Below, piece after piece: positions 4,535 to 11,730 of a stretch of DNA of 15,537 bases; within the stretch, counting starts at the first letter, position 1; each line of letters begins with the position of its first letter. The position numbers and the translations under genes were made by a program. The stretch covers positions 1 to 15,537 of the forward strand of contig JAFDAT010000123.1 in the NCBI GenBank assembly GCA_019313725.1, written 5' to 3'. Below the pieces are notes generated by a model. That model was given only the letters and a program-made list of their open reading frames with translations. It did no database searches and was not told the DNA's origin. Origin of the DNA: Deltaproteobacteria bacterium (GTDB lineage: Bacteria; Desulfobacterota; Desulfobacteria; Desulfobacterales; B30-G6).

Positions 4535-4614
4535 GTAGAAGGTATAAAGTGGAAGGTTGAAGGAGGCATTTGGCTATTAACGCGCCTTCTACTTTACAGC
4601 CTTTTACCTTCCAC
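4535..4614. repeat. Purine-rich inverted repeat
   Basis: GTGGAAGGT (4549-4557) is the exact reverse complement of 4606-4614, and GTAGAAGG (4535-4542) of 4585-4592. The two arms carry variants of a GTRGAAGGT motif three or four times. There is no coding potential and no T tract. It has the look of a dispersed intergenic repeat between folC and the tRNA promoter. Confidence 0.5.
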
Positions 4615-4625
4615 CTAAATGGTGG

Positions 4626-5909
4626 CTACAGTAATTGTGACAGGGTTTGCTTGGCTTCCCCCACCACATACAGCGAACCGGCGATACAGATGATTTCGTC
4701 GGGTGCGGCGGTTGCCACGGCGTGGGAAACAGCCTTGTCGACGCTGGGGAACAGGCTTACATCGCGCACAACCTGTTTGGCTGCAGCATAGAGAACTTCG
4801 GGGTCGAGAGCCCGGTCGATGACGGGACGGGTCACGATCACCCGTTTGCACAATTTCATGAGGGGTTGCAGCATGGCCTTGTAGGGCTTGTCATCCAATA
4901 TACCTGCCACCAACGTGATATCGCGGTTGTGTAAACTGTCGCGCAGGAATCTGGCCAGGTTGCGTGCCGCTGCCAGATTGTGGGCCCCGTCAAGAAGAAT
5001 GCGGGGAGATTGCCCCACAAATTCGAGTCTTCCCGGCCATCTGATATTTTTCAGGCCTTCCCGGACATGGGTTTCCGATATCCCGGTTTTTTTGCTGCGT
5101 ATCAAGGTTTCGCAGGCGGCCAGAACCAGGGCAGCATTGTCAACCTGGTGTGGGCCGATGAGACTTAGTTTTAGTTGCCGCCAGGTGTGATCCATGCCGT
5201 AATAGTTGAAGGTACCGCCTTTGTTTCTACGGACACGAAAATCTTTTCCAAAACGATAAAAGGGGGCGGATTTCCGTCGGGCGATGGACCCTATAACGGC
5301 CAGTGCGTCTGGTTGGCGTGCTCCGGTTACGACCGGTATTCTATTTTTGATGATGCCGCCTTTTTCGCCCGCTATTTGAGCGATGGTATTGCCCAGGTAC
5401 ATCCTGTGTTCCAGTGAAATGTTGGATATGATGCTCACCGCCGGCTTGACCATGTTGGTGGCATCCAGCCTGCCGCCCATGCCGGTTTCGATGATGGCCC
5501 ACTCGACGCCCCGGGCTGCAAACTCGTATAGCGCCATGGCTGTGGTGAACTCGAAAAAGGTTGGTTCGCGCGAACCGTGGTGAAGGTTTTTTACTTTCTG
5601 GTAGGCTTCCACCACCCTTTTATCGGATATTGGCTGGTTGTCGACGGTGATTCTTTCGTTGAAATCGATCAGATGCGGGGATGTGTAAAGGCCTGTCCGG
5701 AAACCGGTTGCCTGCAGGATGGCGGCCAGCCCTGAAGCAATTGAACCTTTGCCGTTGGTACCGGCGATGTGAATGCAGGCAAAACTGTTTTGCGGATTGC
5801 CCAGGCCTTTGAGAATATTCCTGATGGTCCCAAGCCCGAGCTTGATCCCGAAACGCTGAAGCGCGAACATTTCATCCAGCGTGGCTTTGTAAGAAGGAAA
5901 TTTTGACAT
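4626..5909 (-). CDS. folC: Folylpolyglutamate synthase / dihydrofolate synthase
   Basis: FolC adds glutamate to dihydropteroate and to folates using ATP, making and retaining folate cofactors in the cytoplasm. At 427 residues it has normal length. The Mur-ligase type ATP loop AGTNGKGS is at residues 49-56, the catalytic ETGMGGRLDATN region at 141-152, the magnesium-binding and carbamylated-lysine region ISNISLEHRMYLG...EKGGIIK at about 161-188, WPGRLE at 291-296, DGAHN at 307-311 in the C-terminal domain, and GSLYVVGEA at 411-419. The usual GLDH in the third motif reads SLEH here, a mild variation. The ATG at 5909 lies 13 bases after a GGAGG that sits in a hairpin (5916-5936). The gene follows the rpsU terminator, so its expression depends on read-through or on an unseen promoter. 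Confidence 0.97.
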   Translation of the reverse strand: MSKFPSYKATLDEMFALQRFGIKLGLGTIRNILKGLGNPQNSFACIHIAGTNGKGSIASGLAAILQATGFRTGLYTSPHLIDFNERITVDNQPISDKRVVEAYQKVKNLHHGSREPTFFEFTTAMALYEFAARGVEWAIIETGMGGRLDATNMVKPAVSIISNISLEHRMYLGNTIAQIAGEKGGIIKNRIPVVTGARQPDALAVIGSIARRKSAPFYRFGKDFRVRRNKGGTFNYYGMDHTWRQLKLSLIGPHQVDNAALVLAACETLIRSKKTGISETHVREGLKNIRWPGRLEFVGQSPRILLDGAHNLAAARNLARFLRDSLHNRDITLVAGILDDKPYKAMLQPLMKLCKRVIVTRPVIDRALDPEVLYAAAKQVVRDVSLFPSVDKAVSHAVATAAPDEIICIAGSLYVVGEAKQTLSQLL

Positions 5910-5915
5910 AATAAT

Positions 5916-5936
5916 ATTTTTGCCTCCGGCAAAAAT
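5916..5936 (-). promoter_or_regulatory. Hairpin containing the folC ribosome binding site
   Basis: ATTTTTGCC (5916-5924) and GGCAAAAAT (5928-5936) form a perfect 9-bp stem with a 3-base loop. Read leftward, the loop and 3' arm start give GGAGG, the only good ribosome binding site before folC, so the stem could limit folC translation or act as a second terminator after rpsU. Confidence 0.5.
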
Positions 5937-5969
5937 ATAAAGCCCGACAGGAATAAATTCCTGTCGGGC
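5937..5969 (-). terminator. Intrinsic terminator of rpsU
   Basis: A perfect 12-bp stem, 5942-5953 with 5958-5969, encloses a 4-base loop; leftward it is followed by TTTATATTTTT. It starts 18 bases after the rpsU stop. Confidence 0.88.
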
Positions 5970-5986
5970 GGCATGCTGAAGTTTGG

Positions 5987-6190
5987 TTATCTGTATTTGC
6001 GTCTGGAAGCAGCTATTCTCTGGCGCCGCAGCGCTTCACGCTGTTTGCGCCGTCGGTATTCACTGGGTTTCTCATAACTTTTTTTCAATTTCAGTCTTTT
6101 AAAAAGACCATCGTTCTGAATTTTCTTCTTCAGAATGCGCATGGCTTTTTCAAGGTCATTGTCGTATACTTTTACCTCAATTGCCTTCAA
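5987..6190 (-). CDS. rpsU: 30S ribosomal protein S21
   Basis: S21 is a small basic protein of the 30S subunit platform near the anti-Shine-Dalgarno region of 16S rRNA, where it helps initiation. The 67-residue product shows the family's pattern: EVKVYDNDLEKAMRILKKKIQNDGLFKRLKLK, then the YEKPSEYRRRKQREALRR helix and a basic tail. The start is a TTG at 6190: an in-frame TAG lies two codons upstream and no ATG or GTG falls near the proper N-terminus, while an AAAGGGGG site lies 9 bases before. The gene forms its own unit, with a candidate promoter at 6267-6295 and a terminator at 5937-5969. Confidence 0.95.
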   Translation of the reverse strand: MKAIEVKVYDNDLEKAMRILKKKIQNDGLFKRLKLKKSYEKPSEYRRRKQREALRRQRIAASRRKYR

Positions 6191-6266
6191 ACTCTATCGC
6201 CCCCTTTGGTCCCACCGGCGATGCTTGCGTTGGTGGTTATTTACACATATTTGCTTAAAATGAGTA

Positions 6267-6295
6267 CGTATAACCATATAAATTTACAATTGCAA
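6267..6295 (-). promoter_or_regulatory. Candidate promoter of rpsU
   Basis: Read leftward, TTGCAA (6295-6290) and TATACG (6272-6267) are spaced by 17 bases in an AT-rich stretch, about 75 bases before the rpsU start. The match to consensus is moderate. Confidence 0.4.
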
Positions 6296-6297
6296 GT

Positions 6298-6342
6298 AAA
6301 AAAAACGACCGGATTCTGAAAGATCTGCTCGTTTTTTTTTAC
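6298..6342 (-). terminator. Intrinsic terminator of adk
   Basis: An AAAAAACGA/TCGTTTTTT stem encloses a shorter CGGAT/ATCTG stem; T runs flank it on both strands, so it could work bidirectionally. Leftward it lies about 15 bases after the adk stop. Confidence 0.8.
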
Positions 6343-6356
6343 GGAGTTTGATGATT

Positions 6357-7031
6357 TTACAGCTTCGAAAGTAGCTCAGTCGTGACATCTTTTACGCTGG
6401 GTTCACCGTTGATCGTAAGATATTTCATGCCGCTTTCAGTCGCAGCCAGATCTCTGAAATAATAGGCCGATGCCAGCGTGCCCGTATCATCGTCATAGTA
6501 GATGTTGTGGCGTTTGCTGATGGCCTCTTCGTCCTGGTCGTCGGCACGGGTATTCAAATCCCCGCCGCAGACGCGGCATTTGTCGCCATCCGGTTTGATC
6601 GCATCGATGTAGATGTTGTTGGGGTGGTTGTTGTCGTTGACGCACAGTCTGCGCCCCATGATCCGGTTTTTGGCGATTTCACGATCCAGCAGAATTTCAA
6701 CCACGATATCAAGCGCTATGCCTGCGGCCTTGAGGGCTTCGTCGAGTTTGATGGCCTGGTTCTTGTTGCGCGGAAATCCATCCAGAAGCCATCCATTCTT
6801 GCAGTCGTCTCTTTTGAGGCGATCGAGAATCATGGGAATGGTAATCTCATCCGGCACCAGATCACCCTTGTCGATAAACGCCTTGGCTTTTGCCCCCAGT
6901 TCCGTTCCATTCAAGATGTTTTCACGAAAAATAGCACCTGATTCGATGTGGGGTGTCGTGTATTTATCCTTCAGAATAGCTCCCTGTGTTCCTTTGCCGC
7001 TGCCGTTCGGTCCGAAAAACAAAATGTTCAT
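6357..7031 (-). CDS. adk: Adenylate kinase
   Basis: Adk interconverts ATP, AMP and ADP. The 224-residue protein carries the P-loop GPNGSGKGTQ at 7-16 (most family members read GPPGAGKGTQ), an AMP-site region around ESGAIFREN at 30-38, DGFPR at 84-88, and GRR at 126-128 at the start of the lid. The lid holds C130, H136, C152 and C155, suggesting a zinc-type lid in which one of the first two cysteines is replaced, possibly by histidine. ADDQDEEAISKR at 163-174 supplies lid arginine and acidic positions. AAAGGAG precedes the ATG. The gene is separated from the downstream rpsU by a terminator and has a candidate promoter of its own. It is unusual for not lying in the secY ribosomal operon. Confidence 0.95.
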   Translation of the reverse strand: MNILFFGPNGSGKGTQGAILKDKYTTPHIESGAIFRENILNGTELGAKAKAFIDKGDLVPDEITIPMILDRLKRDDCKNGWLLDGFPRNKNQAIKLDEALKAAGIALDIVVEILLDREIAKNRIMGRRLCVNDNNHPNNIYIDAIKPDGDKCRVCGGDLNTRADDQDEEAISKRHNIYYDDDTGTLASAYYFRDLAATESGMKYLTINGEPSVKDVTTELLSKL

Positions 7032-7145
7032 GCTGCACTCCTTTCCTTTTTATCTTTAATCCTGCATTATCCGTTATGGTATTTTTTGCGTGGCAAGATG
7101 AGGATATCGGCTGCAACCATAAGGTGTCGACCCGATTGCGGCATT

Positions 7146-7172
7146 ACTATACAAACGGAGGCCGGTTGTCAA
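7146..7172 (-). promoter_or_regulatory. Candidate promoter of adk
   Basis: Read leftward, a perfect TTGACA (7172-7167) is followed after 15 bases by TATAGT (7151-7146). The spacing is two short of the optimum. It lies about 115 bases before the adk start and just past the end of the nucleotidyltransferase gene. Confidence 0.45.
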
Positions 7173-7187
7173 GCCAACAAAATACCG

Positions 7188-8573
7188 CTATGTTTTCCCG
7201 TGGTTACTCAAAATAGTACCGACAAGATGAATAGCCTCTGATCTGCTGCTGATTTCGCCGGCGAATCTTGCCGCTTCCACCTGCTTTAGCACGGTTGCAA
7301 AAAGAGGGGAGGGGGATAGCCCGAATTCCTTTTTAAGATCGTGGCCGCTGATCAGCGGGGGCAATTCTGTTTTGGGCCGGTACCCGGTAAAATAGTCCTG
7401 CAGAAGATTGTCGGCAAAACGCACGAAAGTAGCGTATTTTTCATCGGGATCTGCCATTTTGCCCCGGTTGTCAGCAACGGCATGCAGAACAATGTCGGGA
7501 ACTAGTGAACCGCAGGCCATAAAAAAACGAGCCTTGGCCCTATTGCCCGGCCGGCCTTTCAGCGCCTGATTGAACATAAATAGTGGCCGGAGATGATGGC
7601 GTACAATGAAAGCCACGGACTCCCTTGCCTGGTTTGAAAATCGATAACGCCGGCTGATTTTGTCGACCTGGCGGGCACCGATTTTTTCATGACCGTAATA
7701 GTGACGGCGGCCCTTTTCATCCAGGGATAGGGCGGCGGGTTTCCCGATATCGTGCAACAGGGCCGCACATTTCAGGATGGTTTGGTGCTTTGAGTTCATC
7801 ACCTTGACCAGGGCTGCCCCACTTTTGGGGTAGACGTCCCCGAGGCCGTCGAGATGGGTTTCCAGGTGGCCGGACATATTCAGGGTGTGATCAAGAACAT
7901 CAAACTGATGGTACCTGTTCTGTCCGCATCCCGCGAGATCCGTCAGCTCCGGGAATATCTCCATCAAGAGCCCTGATTCAGCCATGTCTGCGATGGATGC
8001 TGCGGCTGTGTCGCACTTTAGAATGCCGAACCATTCATCCCGGATACGTTCCCCCGCAGCCTGTCTTATCAACTGCCGGTATTCCCTGATCACGGCTGCA
8101 GTTCGGTTTTCAATGTCAAACCCGAGCATTACGGCAATCCGGTAGGCCCTCAGCAGCCGTATGGGATCCTGTTTGAAAACGGACGGGGAAACCATGCGGA
8201 GACATTTGTTCGCCAGGTCTTGGCGCCCGCCGGTGACATCGATGATGGTGCCGGACCTGATATCGTATGCCAGTGCGTTGATCGTAAAGTCGCGCTGTTC
8301 AAGATCTGTTTCTATGGCGGCGTCCTTGAGCCTGGAAATGTCAAAAACAGCGTCCCTGCAGACAACGTGAAAAATACTTTTGTCGGCTTTGCCCAGTTCG
8401 ATTACCCGGGTGTTATGGGCGGCTGCCAGTTTGCAGGCATAATTCCGCGGACTGCTGAATACGGCAATGTCATAATCTACGGGTATGCGCCCCATCAGCA
8501 TGTCTCTGACAGAACCGCCCACCAGGTAGACCCGATCTTCTGAATCGGGCAATTCTTTTGGTATTTTCAACAT
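7188..8573 (-). CDS. CCA tRNA nucleotidyltransferase / poly(A) polymerase family, HD-domain type
   Basis: This 461-residue enzyme belongs to class II tRNA nucleotidyltransferases. The head domain has VGGSVRD at 18-24, the metal-binding DYD at 33-35, QRDFTINA at 93-100 and the DPIRLLRAYRIA segment at 136-147. A C-terminal HD phosphohydrolase domain shows LLHDIGKP at 272-279 with surrounding histidines (RHHYHG-type and RHHLRP segments). Family members add CCA or only part of it to tRNA 3' ends, or polyadenylate RNA; sequence reading alone cannot decide among CCA-, A- and CC-adding forms, so no symbol is given. The tRNA in this window encodes its CCA, so repair would be one role. A strong promoter lies upstream (8652-8681), but no clear ribosome binding site precedes the ATG. 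Confidence 0.9.
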   Translation of the reverse strand: MLKIPKELPDSEDRVYLVGGSVRDMLMGRIPVDYDIAVFSSPRNYACKLAAAHNTRVIELGKADKSIFHVVCRDAVFDISRLKDAAIETDLEQRDFTINALAYDIRSGTIIDVTGGRQDLANKCLRMVSPSVFKQDPIRLLRAYRIAVMLGFDIENRTAAVIREYRQLIRQAAGERIRDEWFGILKCDTAAASIADMAESGLLMEIFPELTDLAGCGQNRYHQFDVLDHTLNMSGHLETHLDGLGDVYPKSGAALVKVMNSKHQTILKCAALLHDIGKPAALSLDEKGRRHYYGHEKIGARQVDKISRRYRFSNQARESVAFIVRHHLRPLFMFNQALKGRPGNRAKARFFMACGSLVPDIVLHAVADNRGKMADPDEKYATFVRFADNLLQDYFTGYRPKTELPPLISGHDLKKEFGLSPSPLFATVLKQVEAARFAGEISSRSEAIHLVGTILSNHGKT

Positions 8574-8651
8574 ATTGATATAAAAAATGACCGACCTGGG
8601 GTGCCGGGGTTCTCCACATCAGCTGTAGGTGAAATAGTTTTTAACCTTCTA

Positions 8652-8681
8652 ATTATATGAGAAAAATACAACTTTCGTCAA
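8652..8681 (-). promoter_or_regulatory. Promoter of the tRNA nucleotidyltransferase gene
   Basis: Read leftward, TTGACG (8681-8676) and a perfect TATAAT (8657-8652) are spaced by 18 bases, giving a leader of about 70 bases. It points away from rho. Confidence 0.75.
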
Positions 8682-8951
8682 GGTTTGTTTTTCCGGGCTG
8701 GATTCTAAAATTCTGCATAGTCAAAAGGTCAAAAGACACTCGTATAGCCCTCAAACAATCAGCAGGTCATAAACGTCACCGTTTCAGTATTGTTAATTAT
8801 TAATACATATGTTCTGCAGACGACAGGTCAAGCTTCAGATCCTTTGATATAAATCAGACAGAATTACTTTCGGTAGAAAAAATTCGTCACCAGCGATACG
8901 GCGATTCAATTCAGGCGGATATTTCAGCATCTCAAAAAGGGGCAGATATTA
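8682..8951 (+). other. Intergenic region and leader of rho
   Basis: The gap between the divergent nucleotidyltransferase and rho genes (8574-8951) holds no gene. It contains a tandem octamer GTCAAAAG (8720-8727 and 8728-8735), an AT-rich stretch with a TTAATTATTAA palindrome near 8792-8804, and a TATAAA (8848-8853) that could be a -10 for rho without a convincing -35. A likely AAGGGG ribosome binding site stands about ten bases before the rho ATG. Confidence 0.4.
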
Positions 8952-10199
8952 ATGAATATTGTCGAACTTAAAGAACAGAAAATCAGCAAGTTAACGAAAA
9001 TGGCCAAGGAGCTTCACATCGACGGCGCCGCCGGCATGCGCAAGCAGGAGCTCATTTTTGCCTTGCTGCAGGCGCAGATTGAAAAAGATGGCATGATATT
9101 CGGTGAAGGGACCTTGGAAATTCTACCGGATGGATTCGGCTTCCTGAGGGCGCCCAACTACAACTACCTTCCGGGACCGGATGACATTTATGTGTCTCCC
9201 TCTCAGATCCGTAGATTCAATTTGAGAACCGGCGACACGGTTTCAGGTCAGATCCGTCAGCCCAAGGAGTCCGAACGTTATTTTGCCCTGTTGAAAGTGG
9301 AAGCGGTCAACTATGAAGACCCCGAAGTGGCCAGGGACAAGATCCTTTTCGACAACCTGACCCCCTTGTATCCGGAGCAGAAAATCAACCTGGAAAAGGA
9401 CCCGGAGAACTATTCAACCCGGGTTATGGACCTGATGACGCCCATCGGTTTCGGCCAGCGGGGGTTGATTGTCTCCCCGCCGCGAACCGGGAAAACTATG
9501 CTGCTTCAGTTCATTGCCAACAGCATTGTGGCCAACCACAAGGACGTTGAGTTGTTTGTCCTCTTGATCGACGAGCGGCCCGAGGAAGTGACGGATATGG
9601 AGCGCTCGGTCAGGGGGGAGGTGATCAGCTCAACCTTTGACGAACCTGCCGAGCGGCATGTGCAGGTGGCGGAGATGGTCATCGAAAAAGCCAAACGGCT
9701 GGTGGAGCACAAGAAAAACGTGATCATCCTGCTGGACAGCATCACCCGTTTGGCCCGGGCCTACAACTCGGTGATGCCGCCGAGCGGAAAGATCCTTTCC
9801 GGTGGTGTCGATTCCAACGCACTCCAACGTCCCAAACGGTTTTTCGGCGCCGCACGCAACATCGAAGACGGCGGCAGCCTGACCATTATCGCAACAGCCC
9901 TGGTGGATACCGGGAGCCGCATGGACGAGGTGATCTTCGAAGAGTTCAAGGGTACGGGCAACATGGAAATACAACTTGACCGGAGACTTGCGGACAAACG
10001 CCTCTTCCCGGCCATCGACATCAACAAATCCGGCACGCGGAAGGAAGAACTGCTGCTCGACGACGCCACCTTGAACCGCGTTTGGATCCTGAGAAAACTT
10101 TTGTCGTCTTTAAACCCCATTGACAGCCTTGAATTTTTGCTTGATAAAATGGCAGGAACAAAGGATAATAAATCTTTTCTCGATTCCATGAACGCTTAG
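8952..10199 (+). CDS. rho: Transcription termination factor Rho
   Basis: Rho is a hexameric RNA-dependent ATPase that ends untranslated transcripts. The 415-residue protein has normal length and every expected region: the N-terminal SAP-like helices (1-45), the cold-shock RNA-binding domain with DGFGFLR at 60-66 and DDIYVS at 77-82, the P-loop SPPRTGKTM at 175-183, LLIDERPEEVTDM at 204-216, Walker B VIILLDSITRLARAYN at 257-272, and VDSNALQRPKRFFGAARN with the SGTRKEELL segment near the end. The P-loop reads PPRTGKT where E. coli has PPKAGKT, a common variant. It stands first in the rightward group rho-rpmE-prfA-prmC. A 12-base palindrome CTTAGCGCTAAG (10195-10206) overlaps the stop codon. Confidence 0.98.
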   Translation: MNIVELKEQKISKLTKMAKELHIDGAAGMRKQELIFALLQAQIEKDGMIFGEGTLEILPDGFGFLRAPNYNYLPGPDDIYVSPSQIRRFNLRTGDTVSGQIRQPKESERYFALLKVEAVNYEDPEVARDKILFDNLTPLYPEQKINLEKDPENYSTRVMDLMTPIGFGQRGLIVSPPRTGKTMLLQFIANSIVANHKDVELFVLLIDERPEEVTDMERSVRGEVISSTFDEPAERHVQVAEMVIEKAKRLVEHKKNVIILLDSITRLARAYNSVMPPSGKILSGGVDSNALQRPKRFFGAARNIEDGGSLTIIATALVDTGSRMDEVIFEEFKGTGNMEIQLDRRLADKRLFPAIDINKSGTRKEELLLDDATLNRVWILRKLLSSLNPIDSLEFLLDKMAGTKDNKSFLDSMNA

Positions 10200-10239
10200 C
10201 GCTAAGATCACTTCGTAATTTTTGAGTTATAGAGGCTTA

Positions 10240-10321
10240 GTCCCTTTCAGGGAGAAAAAATAATGCCGGGTCCTTGGGACGCTGGTATATACTTTAATAT
10301 TGCAGGGGGTTATAGATAAAA
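10240..10321 (+). promoter_or_regulatory. rpmE leader with hairpins (possible L31 autoregulatory site)
   Basis: GTCCC (10240-10244) can pair with GGGAC (10276-10280), or each half forms its own hairpin (TCCCT/AGGGA and GTCC/GGAC). AGGGGG lies 13 bases before the rpmE ATG, farther than usual. L31 leaders are known regulators in other phyla, so this is a candidate only. Confidence 0.3.
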
Positions 10322-10534
10322 ATGAAACCAGATATTCATCCGGAATATGCCGATAGCACCATTAAATGCGCTTGTGGAAATACCGTGGAAGTAGGCTCGA
10401 CCAAGCAGAACATCAGCGTTGAAATTTGTTCCAAATGCCATCCCTTTTTCACAGGAAAGCAGAAATTGGTTGATACGGCGGGTCGTATTGAGAGATTCCG
10501 AAAAAAATACGAGAAATTTCAAAAAAAATCATAA
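10322..10534 (+). CDS. rpmE: 50S ribosomal protein L31 (zinc-binding type)
   Basis: L31 bridges the 50S central protuberance and the 30S head. The 70-residue product begins MKPDIHPEY, has the four cysteines of the zinc-binding (C+) form at C16, C18, C36 and C39, the CHPFFTGKQKLVDTAGRIERF signature at about 39-59, and a basic tail. The zinc form is the housekeeping version; the zinc-free paralogue, if present, is not in the window. It lies 122 bases after rho, a usual neighbour. A hairpin with a T run follows before prfA. Confidence 0.97.
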   Translation: MKPDIHPEYADSTIKCACGNTVEVGSTKQNISVEICSKCHPFFTGKQKLVDTAGRIERFRKKYEKFQKKS

Positions 10535-10590
10535 GTTCTTGTGCCATCTCAAGTGTATGAAGGTCACTGCTTTCAGCAGGTCACAGGCCG

Positions 10591-10637
10591 GAAAGACTGC
10601 AAAGCACGAAATCGACTATTTCGTGTTTTTGTCTTTC
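10591..10637 (+). terminator. Terminator or attenuator between rpmE and prfA
   Basis: CACGAAAT (10605-10612) pairs perfectly with ATTTCGTG (10618-10625) and TTTTT follows. An outer helix GAAAGAC/GTCTTTC (10591-10597 with 10631-10637) closes around the whole, ending at the CGGAGC ribosome binding site of prfA. The T run ends 20 bases before the prfA start, so it may regulate prfA rather than simply end rpmE. Confidence 0.65.
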
Positions 10638-10650
10638 GGAGCATGCTCAC

Positions 10651-11730
10651 ATGTATGATAAACTGCTTGGCATTGAAAATCGTTTTTTGGAAGTCGAAAA
10701 ATTCCTGAGCGACCCAAAGGTTGTACAGGACCTGGACACATACCAGAAGTACGTCCGTGAGCACGCCGAACTCGGAAAAATTGTCACTGTTTTCAGAGAG
10801 TACAAAAAAGTGGGATCTGAAATAGATGACAGCATAGAACTTCTGAAAGATGACGATCCCGAAATTCATGTCATGGCCAAAGATGAGATCGAGCGCCTGA
10901 CCAGCGAGAAAGCGGCCCTGGAAAAGGATCTGAAAAAGCTTCTGATCCCGAAGGATCCGCTGGATGGTAAGAATGTCATCATCGAGATTCGGGCGGGAAC
11001 GGGCGGAGAAGAGGCAGGGCTTTTTGCCAACGATCTTTTCAAAATGTACAGCCGATTCGCCGAGAATATGGGCTGGAAGGTCGAGATCATGAGCCACAAT
11101 CCCACCGGTGTTGGGGGGTTCAAAGAGATCATCGCCATGGTTAAGGGCAAGGGCGCCTACAGCCGCTTGAAATTTGAAAGCGGAACCCACAGGGTGCAGC
11201 GGGTACCGGCCACGGAAGCACAAGGGCGGGTTCACACGTCTGCTGTGACCGTAGCCGTATTGCCTGAAGCAGAGGATGTGGAAGTCAAAATCGATCCCGG
11301 CGATATCAAGGTGGATGTCTACCGATCCCAGGGACCGGGGGGGCAGTCTGTGAACACAACGGATTCCGCCGTGCGCATCACCCATCTACCCTCCGGTGTC
11401 GTGGTAACCTGTCAGGATGAAAAATCTCAGCACAAAAATAAGGCCAAGGCCCTGAAAGTGCTGCGTTCCAGGCTTTTCGACACCATGGTCAGGGAGCAGA
11501 ATGAACAGCGGTCCGAACAACGCAAGAATCAGGTCGGATCCGGTGACCGGAGCGAGAGAATCAGGACATACAACTACCAGCAGGGACGGGTGAGTGAGCA
11601 CAGGATAGGGCTCACCCTCTACAAGCTGGAAAGCATACTGCAGGGTGATCTCAACGAAATCATTGACGAGTTGACAACTTTCCATCAGGCCCAGGCATTG
11701 AAGCATGAAAACGCCGCAGACGATCAGTGA
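10651..11730 (+). CDS. prfA: Peptide chain release factor 1
   Basis: RF1 reads UAA and UAG stop codons and triggers release of the finished chain. The 359-residue protein has the codon-reading tripeptide PAT at residues 186-188 (RF2 would have SPF) and the catalytic GGQ at 230-232 in SQGPGGQSVN, whose glutamine is the methylation target of the next gene product. Domain 1 is a helical bundle (1-100) and GTGGEEAGLFANDL lies at 116-129. The ATG at 10651 has CGGAGC as ribosome binding site, next to a terminator-like hairpin. It overlaps prmC by 26 bases, so the methyltransferase is coupled to its substrate. Confidence 0.98.
   Translation: MYDKLLGIENRFLEVEKFLSDPKVVQDLDTYQKYVREHAELGKIVTVFREYKKVGSEIDDSIELLKDDDPEIHVMAKDEIERLTSEKAALEKDLKKLLIPKDPLDGKNVIIEIRAGTGGEEAGLFANDLFKMYSRFAENMGWKVEIMSHNPTGVGGFKEIIAMVKGKGAYSRLKFESGTHRVQRVPATEAQGRVHTSAVTVAVLPEAEDVEVKIDPGDIKVDVYRSQGPGGQSVNTTDSAVRITHLPSGVVVTCQDEKSQHKNKAKALKVLRSRLFDTMVREQNEQRSEQRKNQVGSGDRSERIRTYNYQQGRVSEHRIGLTLYKLESILQGDLNEIIDELTTFHQAQALKHENAADDQ

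Noticed and set aside
4535..4614. Terminator of folC
   Set aside because: Complementary arms exist, but the 48-base loop and absence of a T run on the leftward side do not fit an intrinsic terminator.
4388..4618. Rightward ORF of 76 codons across the tRNA
   Set aside because: It is the antisense of tRNA-Arg and its flanks; the tRNA cloverleaf, promoter and terminator explain the sequence.
8809..8847. 12-codon leader peptide before rho, like rhoL
   Set aside because: There is no ribosome binding site, and the only -10-like sequence for rho lies after it, so it would not be transcribed from there.
9506..10189. Leftward ORFs inside rho
   Set aside because: They are antisense shadows of a fully conserved coding sequence without start signals.
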